DNA from: Myxococcales bacterium
GTDB lineage: Bacteria; Myxococcota_A; Polyangia; Polyangiales; GCA-016699535
Length of the DNA: 64,000 nt
Direction of reading: 5' to 3'
Assembly (NCBI GenBank): GCA_016699535.1
Contig: CP064980.1
Span: 1,930,001 to 1,994,000 of the forward strand
Shown here: positions 42,496 through 51,829 of the stretch, in pieces
Numbering within the stretch: the first letter of the stretch is position 1
Layout: each line of letters starts with the position of its first letter
The notes under the pieces: generated by a model
Seen by the model: only the letters and a program-made list of their open reading frames with translations
Databases searched by the model: none
Told to the model about the DNA's origin: nothing
Made by a program: the position numbers and the translations under genes

Positions 42496-43845
42496 TTAGC
42501 CTTTGGCTAAAGCTAACACAAAGCGATCAAGATCCTCTAGGGAGTGTTTCTCGGTCACTGCGACCAGAAACTCGTTTCTCATGTGTGGGAAAAAGCGAGC
42601 AAGTTCTAGACCGCCAACGATACCGGCTTTTTCGAGCGAAGCTAGGCTGGATTTGGCACCTTTGTCGCTGCGTACTGTAAACTCATTGAAGGTTGGAGCC
42701 GAAAAAGCAATGTCGTAACCGTCGCATTTACGGATGGCTGCCTTCAAATACTCGGCTTTTTCAAAGCAATTTTGACCGATTTGCACAAATCCCTTTTTGC
42801 CGAGCAAGGCCACGCGGATGGCGAAAGCCAGAGCAATAAGACCATGATTGGTACAGATATTGGAGGTCGCGCGTTCACGACGAATGTGTTGTTCACGCGT
42901 TGAAAGTGTTAAAACAAAGCCGCGTGCTCCAGTGCTGTCTGTCGTTTGGCCCACCAAGCGACCAGGCATTTGTCTTAGAAAATCTTTTTTACAGCTGAAC
43001 AGTCCAACCCCAGGGCCGCCAAGTTGCGGCGGCACTGCAAGTGCCTGACCTTCTCCAACGGCAATATCAACACCGAGGCTGCCTGGAGCCTTAAGCAACG
43101 AAAGCGCGTAGGGTTCGGCGGTTGCGCTGATGAGCAAGACGCCTTTTTCATTGCACAACTTCTGGATGCTCTTTAAATCTTCAACGCAGCCAAAAAAATT
43201 GGGATAGCCCACAACAAACGCTGCGATGTCGGTTGTGAGTAGTTCGTTTAGTTTAGCAAGGTCTGTTTGACCCTTGCTGTCGAGAGGGGCTGACTTTAAG
43301 TCCGGTTTGCCGTCATCGATTCCTTGCAAGTAAGTCTGTACCGTTTGAATGTATTCTGGATGAAGTCCATCCGATAGAAGGCAAGTGCTGCGTTTGGTGA
43401 TGCGGCGAGCCATCAACACAGCTTCAGCCGTCGCGCTGGCTCCATCATACATGGATGCGTTGGCGACATCCATGTCAAAGAGCTGGCAGACCATGGTTTG
43501 GAATTCGTAGATAGATTGCAGTGTGCCTTGCGCTACCTCGGCTTGATAGGGCGTGTACGCGGTATAAAACTCATTGCGCCCGAGCAGTTGATCCACTGCG
43601 GGCGGGATGTGATGGGCATAATTGCCTGCACCAAGAAAGGGAGACAAATGAGCCGGCATCGGATTTTGCCGCGAGCGTTTTGAGATGGGACATCAGAGCC
43701 GCTTCATCAAGGGCAGGTTCGAGTTTAAGGTCTCCGTCGAGACGAACGTCCGTAGGAATGGTATAAAAAAGGGCATCGACATCGGGGACGCCAATGACCT
43801 TTAACATTTCCTTAATCTCGGATTCGGTGTGCGGCAAATAACGCA
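42496..43845 (-). CDS. gcvPA: Glycine dehydrogenase (decarboxylating) subunit 1, frameshifted
   Basis: The P-protein N-terminal subunit of the split type, about 450 residues. The first piece starts at 43845 with RYLPHTESEIKEMLKVIGV and VDALFYTIPTDVRL. It goes out of frame at SFVSLSWC; removing one base from the G run at 43639-43641 gives SFVSFLGAGNYAHHIPPAVD, which continues to NEFYTAYTPYQAEVAQGTLQ, ANASMYDGASATAEA and a C-terminus ending LALAKG. The P-protein uses PLP to decarboxylate glycine and pass the aminomethyl group to GcvH. The PLP Lys belongs to subunit 2 (gcvPB), which is not in this window. It lies eight bases downstream of gcvH. Confidence 0.93.
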
Positions 43846-43853
43846 TTGTTTGC

Positions 43854-44249
43854 TTAGTCCTGTTCTGCGACAAAGGTGGCGTAGCTTGCTGCATCCATGA
43901 GCTCTTCGAGTTGGCTTTGATCGCTGATGCGAATACGCAACATCCAACCTTGCCCATAGGTGTCATCGTTGATGAGCTCTGGTTTATCAGCGAGGGCTTC
44001 GTTGACCTCTATCACTTCACCATCAACCGGCGAAAAAAGCTCGCTTACTGTTTTGACCGATTCAATGTCGCCAAAACGCTCACCGGCTTTGATCGAGCTG
44101 CCCACCGACGGCAAATCAACCAGAGTCACATCACCGAGCTGCTCGACTGCAAAGGCTGTAATGCCAACTGTAATGCTGTCTTGTTCTAGCTTGGCCCATT
44201 CATGTTCCTTGGTGTAGCGGCGGTCTTCGGGAAATTGCGTGTCACTCAT
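43854..44249 (-). CDS. gcvH: Glycine cleavage system H protein
   Basis: About 131 residues from the ATG at 44249, which follows a GAGAGAG Shine-Dalgarno; a GTG at 44264 would add five residues. Lipoyl-domain fold: YTKEHEWAKLEQDSITVGIT, LGDVTLVDLPSVG, then the lipoylation Lys in FGDIESVKTVSELFSPV and DGEVIEVNEAL. It carries the aminomethyl group between P, T and L proteins on its lipoyl arm. It lies between gcvT and gcvPA. Confidence 0.97.
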   Translation of the reverse strand: MSDTQFPEDRRYTKEHEWAKLEQDSITVGITAFAVEQLGDVTLVDLPSVGSSIKAGERFGDIESVKTVSELFSPVDGEVIEVNEALADKPELINDDTYGQGWMLRIRISDQSQLEELMDAASYATFVAEQD

Positions 44250-44266
44250 GCTTTTCTCTCTCACGT

Positions 44267-45355
44267 TTATCGTTTGTAAAAAGGTGTGGGGACGACCTCT
44301 GCCTCGATGGCTTTGTCTCGGATTTGTACGTGAACTTGGCTGCCAAGCGAAGCAAATTCGCTTTTCACGTAGGCTAGCGCAATGGCTTTATCCAGGCTGG
44401 GGCTGGGCGAGCCGCTGGTGATTTGTCCAATGACTTGTCCTTGCGCATCAAGCACAGGGTACCCATGTCGGCCGATGCCACGTCCGAGCATCTGCATACC
44501 CACCAATTTTCGCGATAGGGCTCGCTTTTTTAGCTCCATCAAGGCGGCTTTCCCTCGGAAATCAGCAGAGTCAAGTTTTACAGCCCAACCCAAGCCTGCC
44601 TCGAAGGGGTTTGTTTCTTCGGTGATTTCGTTGCCATAAAGAGAGAGTCTGGCTTCTAAGCGCAAGGTGTCGCGTGCGCCCAGACCGATCGGCTTTGCGC
44701 CGTGTACGAGGATGCTGCGCCATAGGGCAGGAGCGTCGGCGTTGGTACAGAAAATTTCAAAGCCATCTTCGCCGGTGTAGCCAGTTCGCGCCAGCTTACA
44801 AGCAATGCCATCGAGCTTATCTTCGCTGTACGCAAAGCGGGGCAAATCCAAGATACTGTCTTGGGCGCCAAGTTTTGCCATAATGGAGATGGCTTCGGGG
44901 CCTTGAAGGGCTAAGAGCGCCAGATCATCGGAGCGGTCGCTGTATTCACAATCAAACGCATCGGCATGCGTTTTGAAAATTGTGCTTATCTTTCCACGGT
45001 TGGAAGCGTTGCATACGACAAGGAATTCGCTGCTGCTTTTGCGATACACAATCAGATCGTCATGAACCCCACCATTCTCGTTACAGCAAAGGCAATACAG
45101 CGCTCGGCCCGAAGCAAGTTTCGCGATGTTTCCGGTCACCAAGCTATCGAGCATGCGCTCAGCGTCGGGACCGGTAATAACGAGTTCTCCCATGTGTGAG
45201 ACGTCAAACAGTCCAGCGTGCTGACGTACGGCGAGGTGCTCTTTTACAATTCCCTCATACTGCACCGGCATCTGCCAGCCAGAAAATGGCACAATGCGTG
45301 CACCGAGTCGTTTGTGTTCCTCGAAAAGAGGTGTTTTTCGTAGCCCTGTTTCCAC
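44267..45355 (-). CDS. gcvT: Glycine cleavage system T protein (aminomethyltransferase)
   Basis: A 362-residue protein of normal length starting at GTG 45355. Motifs: RIVPFSGWQMPVQY, GLFDVSHMGEL, the folate site GVHDDLIVYR, ALLALQGPEA, YTGEDGFEIF, and LGARDTLRLEARLSLYGNE with Arg and Glu for folate. It releases ammonia from the GcvH-bound aminomethyl group and makes methylene-THF. It is first in the gcvT-gcvH-gcvPA-carboxylase operon. The 124-base divergent gap to the FHA gene shows no recognisable glycine riboswitch. Confidence 0.97.
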   Translation of the reverse strand: METGLRKTPLFEEHKRLGARIVPFSGWQMPVQYEGIVKEHLAVRQHAGLFDVSHMGELVITGPDAERMLDSLVTGNIAKLASGRALYCLCCNENGGVHDDLIVYRKSSSEFLVVCNASNRGKISTIFKTHADAFDCEYSDRSDDLALLALQGPEAISIMAKLGAQDSILDLPRFAYSEDKLDGIACKLARTGYTGEDGFEIFCTNADAPALWRSILVHGAKPIGLGARDTLRLEARLSLYGNEITEETNPFEAGLGWAVKLDSADFRGKAALMELKKRALSRKLVGMQMLGRGIGRHGYPVLDAQGQVIGQITSGSPSPSLDKAIALAYVKSEFASLGSQVHVQIRDKAIEAEVVPTPFYKR

Positions 45356-45479
45356 AGCGCTCGACCCTATCGGGGCTTTTTAGGGCTGGCAATGGCCGCA
45401 TTCATAAAAAAGAGACAACTTTTCCCTTTTGTGGCCGATGACAGGGTGCGGTCACACTGACAGCTCGGCCAAGGTAGAT

Positions 45480-47009
45480 ATGGAAAAGATTTTACTTTCT
45501 CGCGACGGAGAAGTCGTTGCGGCGTTTTTGCTCAATCCAGGGAGTCTCTAGGTTGGTCGAGCCAATAACTCGGATATCATTATTGACGATCCGAGCGTGG
45601 CCGAACGTCATCTGCTCCTAGCGAGGCAGGGAGGAACGGTCATGGCTTACGATCTGCGCGATATCAAACAAAAACCTTCCATTTTTCCACCCGGGCAAGC
45701 CATTCATATTGGCCAACGACATACGCTTTTGCGTCATTTTGATCATCGCGTAAAAAAAGAGATTGAAACCGAACCGCTTGCTCAGCGGGCTGAGGATCTG
45801 TCATCGCGTTACCATCTTTTGGTGGGCAGTTCCCAAGATGCTCGAAAAATAGTGATAGAAGATAAAGCCGTGCACGTGGGCACCGATAGCGACAACGGTC
45901 TTGTGCTCTACGATTCAGCGGTAAGCCGCCGACACTGTCGTTTGGAGCCCGGCGCTCGTGGTCTTCGTATTCGGGATCTTGGTAGCACCAATGGTACCTG
46001 GGTTGATGGTGTTCAAGTCCTGTGTGCTCAGCTTGAGCACGGTATGAGGGTTCGGGTGGGTAAGACCACCCTTTATGTCGTTCGTGCTGAAACTGACGAT
46101 AAGACAGACACAAAGGGGATCGATGGTTTTGTAGCCAAAAGTCTAGCGATGCAACATGTGGTATCGGAAGTCGAACGTTTCTGTCGTTTTTCTTGGCCGG
46201 TGCTTATCGCCGGTCCAACGGGCGTTGGTAAGGAAAGCATTGCACGCAATCTTCATCGCAAATCAATCCGCAAGAATGGACCTTTTGTTGCCCTCAATGC
46301 TGGAGGCTTGCCCCACGACCTTATGGAAAGTGAACTCTTTGGTCATGAAAAAGGGGCATTCACCGGAGCTGTGAATGCGCACAAAGGCGCCTTTGAACGA
46401 GCGAACGGCGGTGTCCTGTTTCTTGATGAAATAGGAGAGCTTCCGCTTAGTGCTCAAGCGAGGCTTTTACGAGTGCTGGAAAACTGGGAAGTGCTGCGTG
46501 TTGGCGGGGAGAGCTCTTTTTCGGTCGATTTACGACTTGTTTGCGCGACACATCGTGACTTGCCAAAATTAGTCGAAGCGGGCGAGTTCCGTGCGGACCT
46601 TTACTATCGCATTGCTCGCCTAGTCATTAAAGTGCCAGCTCTAAAGGAACGTCTTGAAGAACTTCGACCTTTAGCGGAACATTTTCTCAATGAAATGCGC
46701 GCAGAGCTTGGCCCTCGAGCGTTGGGGCAAGATGCTTTCGATCGATTGTGCCTGCACCACTGGCCCGGTAACGTTCGTGAGTTTCGAAATGTTTTGTGCG
46801 CCGCGGCGGTGAGTGCAGTGACGCCCAGCATCACTGCTGCGGACATCGATCACGCCTTTGTTCGTTTGGGCATCGAAGGTTCTGCGGACTATCCCATCGA
46901 GTCAATTGAACAGATGTTGGTTGAGCACAAAGGAAATCTATCATCGGTTGCAAGAGCGCTTGGCATTCCTCGTTCAACTCTTCGCGATCGACTCAGGACG
47001 AAAAAATAA
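45480..47009 (+). CDS. FHA-domain sigma54-dependent activator, with in-frame TAG
   Basis: The ATG at 45480 has AAGG five bases upstream. The frame reads LLSRDGEVVAAFLLNPGSL, then a TAG (45549-45551), then VGRANNSDIIIDDPSVAERH in the same frame. The TAG therefore interrupts an N-terminal FHA fold at the position before the conserved VGR. Downstream, a second FHA domain (HVGTDSDNGLVLYDSAVSRRHC, IRDLGSTNGTWVDG) covers about residues 120-205. The AAA+ sigma54-interaction domain has AGPTGVGKESIA, GAFTGA (in HEKGAFTGAVN) and FLDEIGEL, and a Fis-type HTH ends the protein (LSSVARALGIPRSTLRDRL). It is a phosphopeptide-binding enhancer protein, typical of myxobacteria. The TAG may be an error; otherwise translation starts downstream (for example GTG 45597). 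Confidence 0.92.
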
Positions 47010-47710
47010 TCAACGATCTTCCCTAAACAACCGCAAACGAAGCGCTACTAAATCTGCGGCTACCGCTAGCGCTTGTCGTGTGTTCGCTGATTTAGAACGA
47101 CCGGCCAGTCGGGGGCGGCAAGGGACGATGACCACTGAATAAGGCTCTTGTGCGCGCAGCATGCGAATAGGAAATTCAAATTTAAAAAGAAACTATCCGA
47201 TGGAAGTTTTTTTCGATTGAAGAGCAAGCGGCGAAACAGATAGGGGCCGTCGCTTTTTAGCCGCACTCCAAGAAGCAAAAATATCAGGGTGCGTACGCCC
47301 CAGGACAATATCTTTCGATGCACGCCATCGTTGCGGTTTTCGTAAACCGAAAAAACAATATTGCTTTTGTTTTCATATTGCGATGACATGAGGATCCCCA
47401 AAGCTTCAGGCGGGATTTGCCCGTCAGCTGGCAGAAAACTTACCCATTCACCTCGAGCAGCTGCAACGCCCGTCTTGAGGGCCGCACCGATTCCAGAACG
47501 TTGTTTGTGCCGCAGACAGCGGTGTTCAATGCCGGCCAAAGACCGTTTCGCGATTTCAAGCGATGTGTCCGTTGAGCCGTCGTCTACAAATACAATTTCG
47601 GATGAAACAGGGTTTGCCCGAAGCCAACTGATAAGCTCAGTCATGACCGGCGGTATGTTTTCTGACTCGTTGTACGCGAACACGACGATGCTAAGTTTTA
47701 CAGGGCTCAT
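47010..47710 (-). CDS. GT2-family glycosyltransferase, frameshifted near C-terminus
   Basis: A family 2 transferase (dolichol-phosphate-mannose synthase-like): KLSIVVFAYNESENIPPV, the nucleotide-sugar DDGSTD motif, SGIGAALKTGVAAARGEW, FLPADGQ and SDGPYLFRR. In the frame as read it ends in LNLNFLFACC and stops at 47066. One more G at about 47177 gives LNLEFPIRMLRAQEPYS, VIVPCRPRLAGRSKS and ends LRLRLFREDR with a stop at 47010-47012, the usual family C-terminus; length is then about 233 residues. The corrected stop abuts the FHA gene stop, so the genes converge tightly. It overlaps the acyltransferase gene by four bases (ATGA). Confidence 0.88.
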
Positions 47711-48225
47711 GGTGGACGCATCCGTAGTTTCTTTGCCGGAACCCCAGCCATTATGCTGTAGGCTTCGACATCTTTGGTGACCACCGCGCCGGCTCCAATT
47801 TGGGCACCTTTGCCGATGTGCACACCCGGCAAAATAATTGCGCCGCTGCCAATATCCACATGATCGTCGATGATGACCTCAGCATATGTAACCGAAGATT
47901 CAAGGATGGCCTTTTCGCGGCCTTCTTCCTGGTGCTGCGAAGTCAGTATCTTTACCCCAGGGCCGATGCCGACTTGTTTGCCAATGCGAAGTCCGCCAGC
48001 GCTGTGAAAGAAACACTGTTGTCCAATCCAGCTTTTATCACCGATGAGCATTTCATTCTTGTAGTAGGCTTTCAGAATGCTTTGATGTCCGATATAAACA
48101 TTGTGACCCAAATGAATGTTTTCCGGATGAAAGACCAGCACGCCCGTCTCAAACACGGGATCATCGCCACATGAAGCGAAGTCCTCGATGGAAAAATGAC
48201 CGCTGCCGTGGCTTTGATGGCGCAT
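47707..48225 (-). CDS. Left-handed beta-helix acyltransferase (hexapeptide)
   Basis: A 172-residue protein with hexapeptide repeats from about residue 25 to 160: NIHLGHNVYIGHQSIL, LIGDKSWIGQQCFFHS, LRIGKQVGIGPGVKIL, TSQHQEEGRE, VIIDDHVDIGSGAIILPGV, HIGKGAQIGAGAVVTKDV and the ending IMAGVPAKKLR. This is the acetyltransferase/LpxA-like trimeric fold, probably acetylating a sugar. It is coupled to the glycosyltransferase gene, so a role in surface polysaccharide is likely. Confidence 0.92.
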   Translation of the reverse strand: MRHQSHGSGHFSIEDFASCGDDPVFETGVLVFHPENIHLGHNVYIGHQSILKAYYKNEMLIGDKSWIGQQCFFHSAGGLRIGKQVGIGPGVKILTSQHQEEGREKAILESSVTYAEVIIDDHVDIGSGAIILPGVHIGKGAQIGAGAVVTKDVEAYSIMAGVPAKKLRMRPP

Positions 48226-48357
48226 GGGGAAAGTATACCTTGTTTAGCAAAAAACGGCAGATTTTAGCTTATTCTTTGCTGCGAAGCGCTTGACATTCGG
48301 GGCCTCAGTGCGTTCAAAGGGCAGTATCTTCTTTGTTTGCCTTGGATTGGAGCGGGT

Positions 48358-49416
48358 ATGTTGAAGCAATGGCTTGGAAAAAGCTATTTGGGTAACTCGG
48401 TTGAGGAATGGGCCCTCGCTTTGGGCGTTGCGCTTGCTGTGTGGATTGCTTTGGCGGTGACGCGCAGAGTTGTGATTTTTCGACTGGCGAAGATTGCGAA
48501 ACGAACCACGAGTTCGGTCGATGACGTCATTGTCGAAGTGCTTGAAGCTACGCGAGCTTTTTCTCATATTGCGCTCGCGATCTTTGTTGCTTCTCATTTC
48601 TTAGAGCTATCATCAAAAGCGACCGATATTCTAAGAACGGTTGTGATGGTAGCTCTGCTGCTGCAAGTCGGTTTTTGGGCGCAACGTGGTGTTAATGTTG
48701 GCGTAGCGAAATGGAAGGAGAACAAGGGCGACTCTTCTGGAGCACGCACAATGAGTGCTGCAATCACTTTTATTGGACGATTGGTAATTTGGTCACTGGT
48801 CCTTGTTTCGGTGCTTTCACAATTGGGTGTGAAGGTTGGAGCAGTCGTCACGGGTCTTGGGATTGGTGGTATCGCCGTTGCCTTAGCTGTGCAAAATGTG
48901 CTCGGCGACCTGCTTGCCTCACTGTCGCTTTATTTCGATACGCCTTTTGATATTGGTGATTTTATTGTTACCGGTGGCAGCAAAGGCACGGTTGAAAAAA
49001 TTGGCCTTCGCTCGACTCGAGTGCGTGCTTTGTCAGGTGAGCAGCTTGTATTTCCAAATGCCGAACTCGCTAATAAATTGATCCAAAACTACAAACGCAT
49101 GGAGGAGCGACGGATCGACTTTCGCCTTGGACTTGTTTATGGCACGCCCTACGACAAGCTCAAGCGGGTGCCTGCAATCATCGAAGAGATTATTTCCGGG
49201 ATGGAAGGCGTTCGTTTTGATCGCAGCCATTTCTCGAGTTACGGTGACTTCTCGCTTGTTTTTGAGACCGTCTATTTTGTGCTTAGTCCTGATTACGCCG
49301 TGTTTATGGACAAACAGCAAAGCCTTTTTTTGGCTCTCTATGAGCGATTTGAAAAAGAAGGTCTAGATTTTGCCTTCCCAACGCAGACCCTTCATTTGGT
49401 AAAAGAGCAAGCTTAG
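48358..49416 (+). CDS. MscS-family mechanosensitive channel
   Basis: About 352 residues from the ATG at 48358, which follows TTGGAG by six bases. Several hydrophobic helices to about residue 170 precede the pore helix VTGLGIGGIAVALAVQNVL, the beta domain signature FDTPFDIGDFIVTGG, KGTVEKIGLRSTRVRALSGEQLVFPNAELANKLIQN, and a C-terminal alpha/beta domain. These match MscS family TM3, beta and vestibule regions. It probably releases solutes on hypo-osmotic shock. A single gene converging on the hydroquinone reductase. Confidence 0.93.
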   Translation: MLKQWLGKSYLGNSVEEWALALGVALAVWIALAVTRRVVIFRLAKIAKRTTSSVDDVIVEVLEATRAFSHIALAIFVASHFLELSSKATDILRTVVMVALLLQVGFWAQRGVNVGVAKWKENKGDSSGARTMSAAITFIGRLVIWSLVLVSVLSQLGVKVGAVVTGLGIGGIAVALAVQNVLGDLLASLSLYFDTPFDIGDFIVTGGSKGTVEKIGLRSTRVRALSGEQLVFPNAELANKLIQNYKRMEERRIDFRLGLVYGTPYDKLKRVPAIIEEIISGMEGVRFDRSHFSSYGDFSLVFETVYFVLSPDYAVFMDKQQSLFLALYERFEKEGLDFAFPTQTLHLVKEQA

Positions 49417-50381
49417 CTACAGAAGCTTTCTATCCGAAGGCAGTTCCAGGTAGCCAAGATCAGGACCCTTCGGGATAAAGCCCGTGGGATTAAGTTGTCG
49501 GTGACTTCCGTAGTAGTGCCGTTTGATGTGATCGAGGTTGCAGTATTCCGAGACTCCGGGCATCTGATAGATGTCGCGCAAATAGCCCGATAGATTTTTA
49601 TACTGCATCAGCAAACGATTATTGCATTTAAAATGTACATAATAGACTGGATCAAATCGCAATAGCGTTGTGAACAAGCAGATATCAGCTTCTGTAAGCT
49701 GATCGCCGCATAAAAAGCGCTGCTTTTCCAAAAGACGATCCCATTGGTCCAAGGCATCAAACAGGGTATCGAAGGCGTGGTTATAGGCGGCTTGGCTTTG
49801 CGCAAAACCGCAGCGGTATACGCCGTTGTTGATGGGTTCGTAGATTTCATCAATGCGTTGGTCAATCAATGGCTGCAAATGATCCGGACAAAGGTCAAGA
49901 TCCTTGTTGGCAAAGCGATGCATTGCTTTATCGAGCATGCGCAAAATGTCTCGAGACTCATTGTTGACGATAGTGTTGGTTTTTGTGTCCCAGAGTACAG
50001 GCACAGTGACACGGCCAGTGTAGTCTCTTTGTGCGGCTACGTAGACTTGCCACAGATAGTTTGCTTTTAGATGAGGATCGGGATCAACTCTATCATCGCT
50101 CCTGAACTCCCAACCGTGCTCGCCCATATGGGGGTGAACAGCCGTAAAGGAGACAGCATGCTGAAGTTGTTTGAGCGCAATAACTGTTAAGGTTCGATGA
50201 GCCCATGGACAAGCATAGGAGACATAGAGATGATAACGCCCTGCTTCTGCGGAAAAAAGAGCATCTTCTTTATCCTCAATCCAATTCTGAATGAGCTCTG
50301 CTGCCGTTGGAACTCCCCTTTTTGGTTCGTTTCCCATTGCTCTTTTGTTTGCCATTTACCCTGGTACAGTTGTCCTGACAT
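49417..50381 (-). CDS. Glutathionyl-hydroquinone reductase, frameshifted near N-terminus
   Basis: Omega-class GST-like enzyme that reduces S-glutathionyl-hydroquinones. The catalytic Cys motif is YVSYACPWAHRTL; downstream are VPVLWDTKTNTIVNNESRDI, the C-terminal helical domain with GDQLTEADICLF, and FKCNNRLLMQYKNLSGY. The usual N-terminus (SGQLYQGKWQTKEQW) is in another frame, starting at the ATG 50381; one missing base near 50287-50289 separates it from QNWIEDKEDALF. With it restored the length (about 321 residues) and start fit the family. Otherwise translation would begin at ATG 50355 in the other frame. Confidence 0.9.
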
Positions 50382-50532
50382 CGCAATTACCGTCATACGG
50401 AGCGAAGCATGGTTCGTCAACCCATGACAATCCTTCAGTCGTGTTGAGGCAGGTTTACTCTGAGAGTGAGCAGGTCTTGTGTCTTTTCAACCGTGCTGAA
50501 TGCTCGGCACGCCCTGGGCAATGCTGTTTCAA

Positions 50533-51824
50533 TCACTTTTTGCATTGCCGTAAAGCTTGTTCCAAATCACTCGGGCTATGCCATTGAGATATCCAAAGCA
50601 ATCCAAAATCATTGTTCGCTTTCTTTAACACAAAGACGCGATCCCCAAGCCAACCTTCGGCGGCCAGATTGGCTTCTGTTTCATCCGATGCTTGATCAAA
50701 ATACACACGGAACACCAACTCGCCGAGAGTGTCCTGATGCAAAATCACAAGTTCGGTTGAATCTGCGAATCCCGATGGAAGTTCGATGCGCTTTGATTTC
50801 TTTCGGCTTTGCTTAGGGTGGAAGATTTCAGCCATCGATTGGGGTGGTTTGCGATATCGCCGATTGATTGCGCGCCATCCACCCTGTTTAAAAAGTTTGG
50901 CGGCGTAGATAGTGCCGTCGGCATAGGGCGCGAGCATTTGCGCTTGTACGATGGCTGGCGCTGCGCGCAATGCTTTGCTCGGAACGCTTGCCATGGCAAT
51001 TTTGGCAAGTTTGTCTTTCATGGCGAGAAGACCCGCAAGCATCTGTTCGGTCGAAATCCCCATTAAATCCGCGGTAAATGCAAGCATGGCCAAGGTTGCA
51101 TCGCCTTCGACAAGCGATTGAAATGCAAGGCTTTCATCGGTGCTTTGAAGGTTTTTATAAAGTTTCCTGAGTCCCAAGCGTTGATCTTGAAGCGCATGTG
51201 CAAGTTCGTGAACTAAGACCGCACTTGCTTCATCAGGATAGAGCAGCAGTTGGGGCTTTTCCTTAAAGCCTTCAGCCAAACTTTCGCGGAGGACCATGAT
51301 TTGCCGGTCAGCATCGTAATAGGCCAAAAGCTGCTCGCCGATGATTTCCATAACTTCGCCGTTCAGTTTTCGCTCGTTTTAATCAGACCAAGCATGCGAT
51401 AGATGCTTTGCTCAAAAAACAAATCCTCGGTGTCCATGCGAGCGATTACGTTTTGAGTAATACCTTGCTGTGATTCTGTGTATATCGCCAAGGCTTTGCG
51501 AAACTTTAATTGGCGAACTTTTTCCGCCATGCGAATCAGAGGCTTTAGGTTGTTGAGTTCTGTTTTAGAAAGGGTTTCTTCGGTACTATCATTGAGAGGC
51601 GTTGTGTTTTTTTTCTCCACCTTTGCTGAAGGAGGCATCGTGGGCCAAGAGCATCTTACTTCCGGTTTAGATAGTGCTTTTGCTTCTGGTTTCTGGGCTA
51701 TAGGGCCTCGAGCTGCTTCTATAGGATGCGTGGCGCTCCGCTTACTATGATTCGAAGTGCAAGCAGCCAATGCGATCAGAAGCACGACACAGTTTTTTAT
51801 CACTTTAAAATTAGAACTTGCCAT
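50533..51824 (-). CDS. Lipoprotein with HExxH zinc-metallopeptidase-like domain, frameshifted
   Basis: The upstream piece (51363-51824) has a lipobox (LLIALAACTSN) and a Pro/Lys-rich spacer, ending MLGLIKTSEN and stop. The downstream piece has EIIGEQLLAYYDADRQ, the zinc motif VLVHELAHALQDQ and a Glu in SLVEGDATLAML that fits the third ligand. One more T in the run at 51367-51370 joins them as LIKTSEKLNGEVMEIIG in a single protein of about 430 residues. It is likely an exported zinc peptidase of unknown substrate. The gene lies six bases downstream of the DUF2723 gene, so they form an operon. Confidence 0.82.
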
Positions 51825-51829
51825 AGTCT

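Noticed and set aside
45356..45479. Possible glycine riboswitch upstream of gcvT
   Set aside because: None of the conserved glycine-aptamer elements can be seen in the 124 bases.
45549..45551. TAG recoded as pyrrolysine or another amino acid
   Set aside because: Other genes in the window end in TAG and no supporting element follows; a base error or mutation is simpler.
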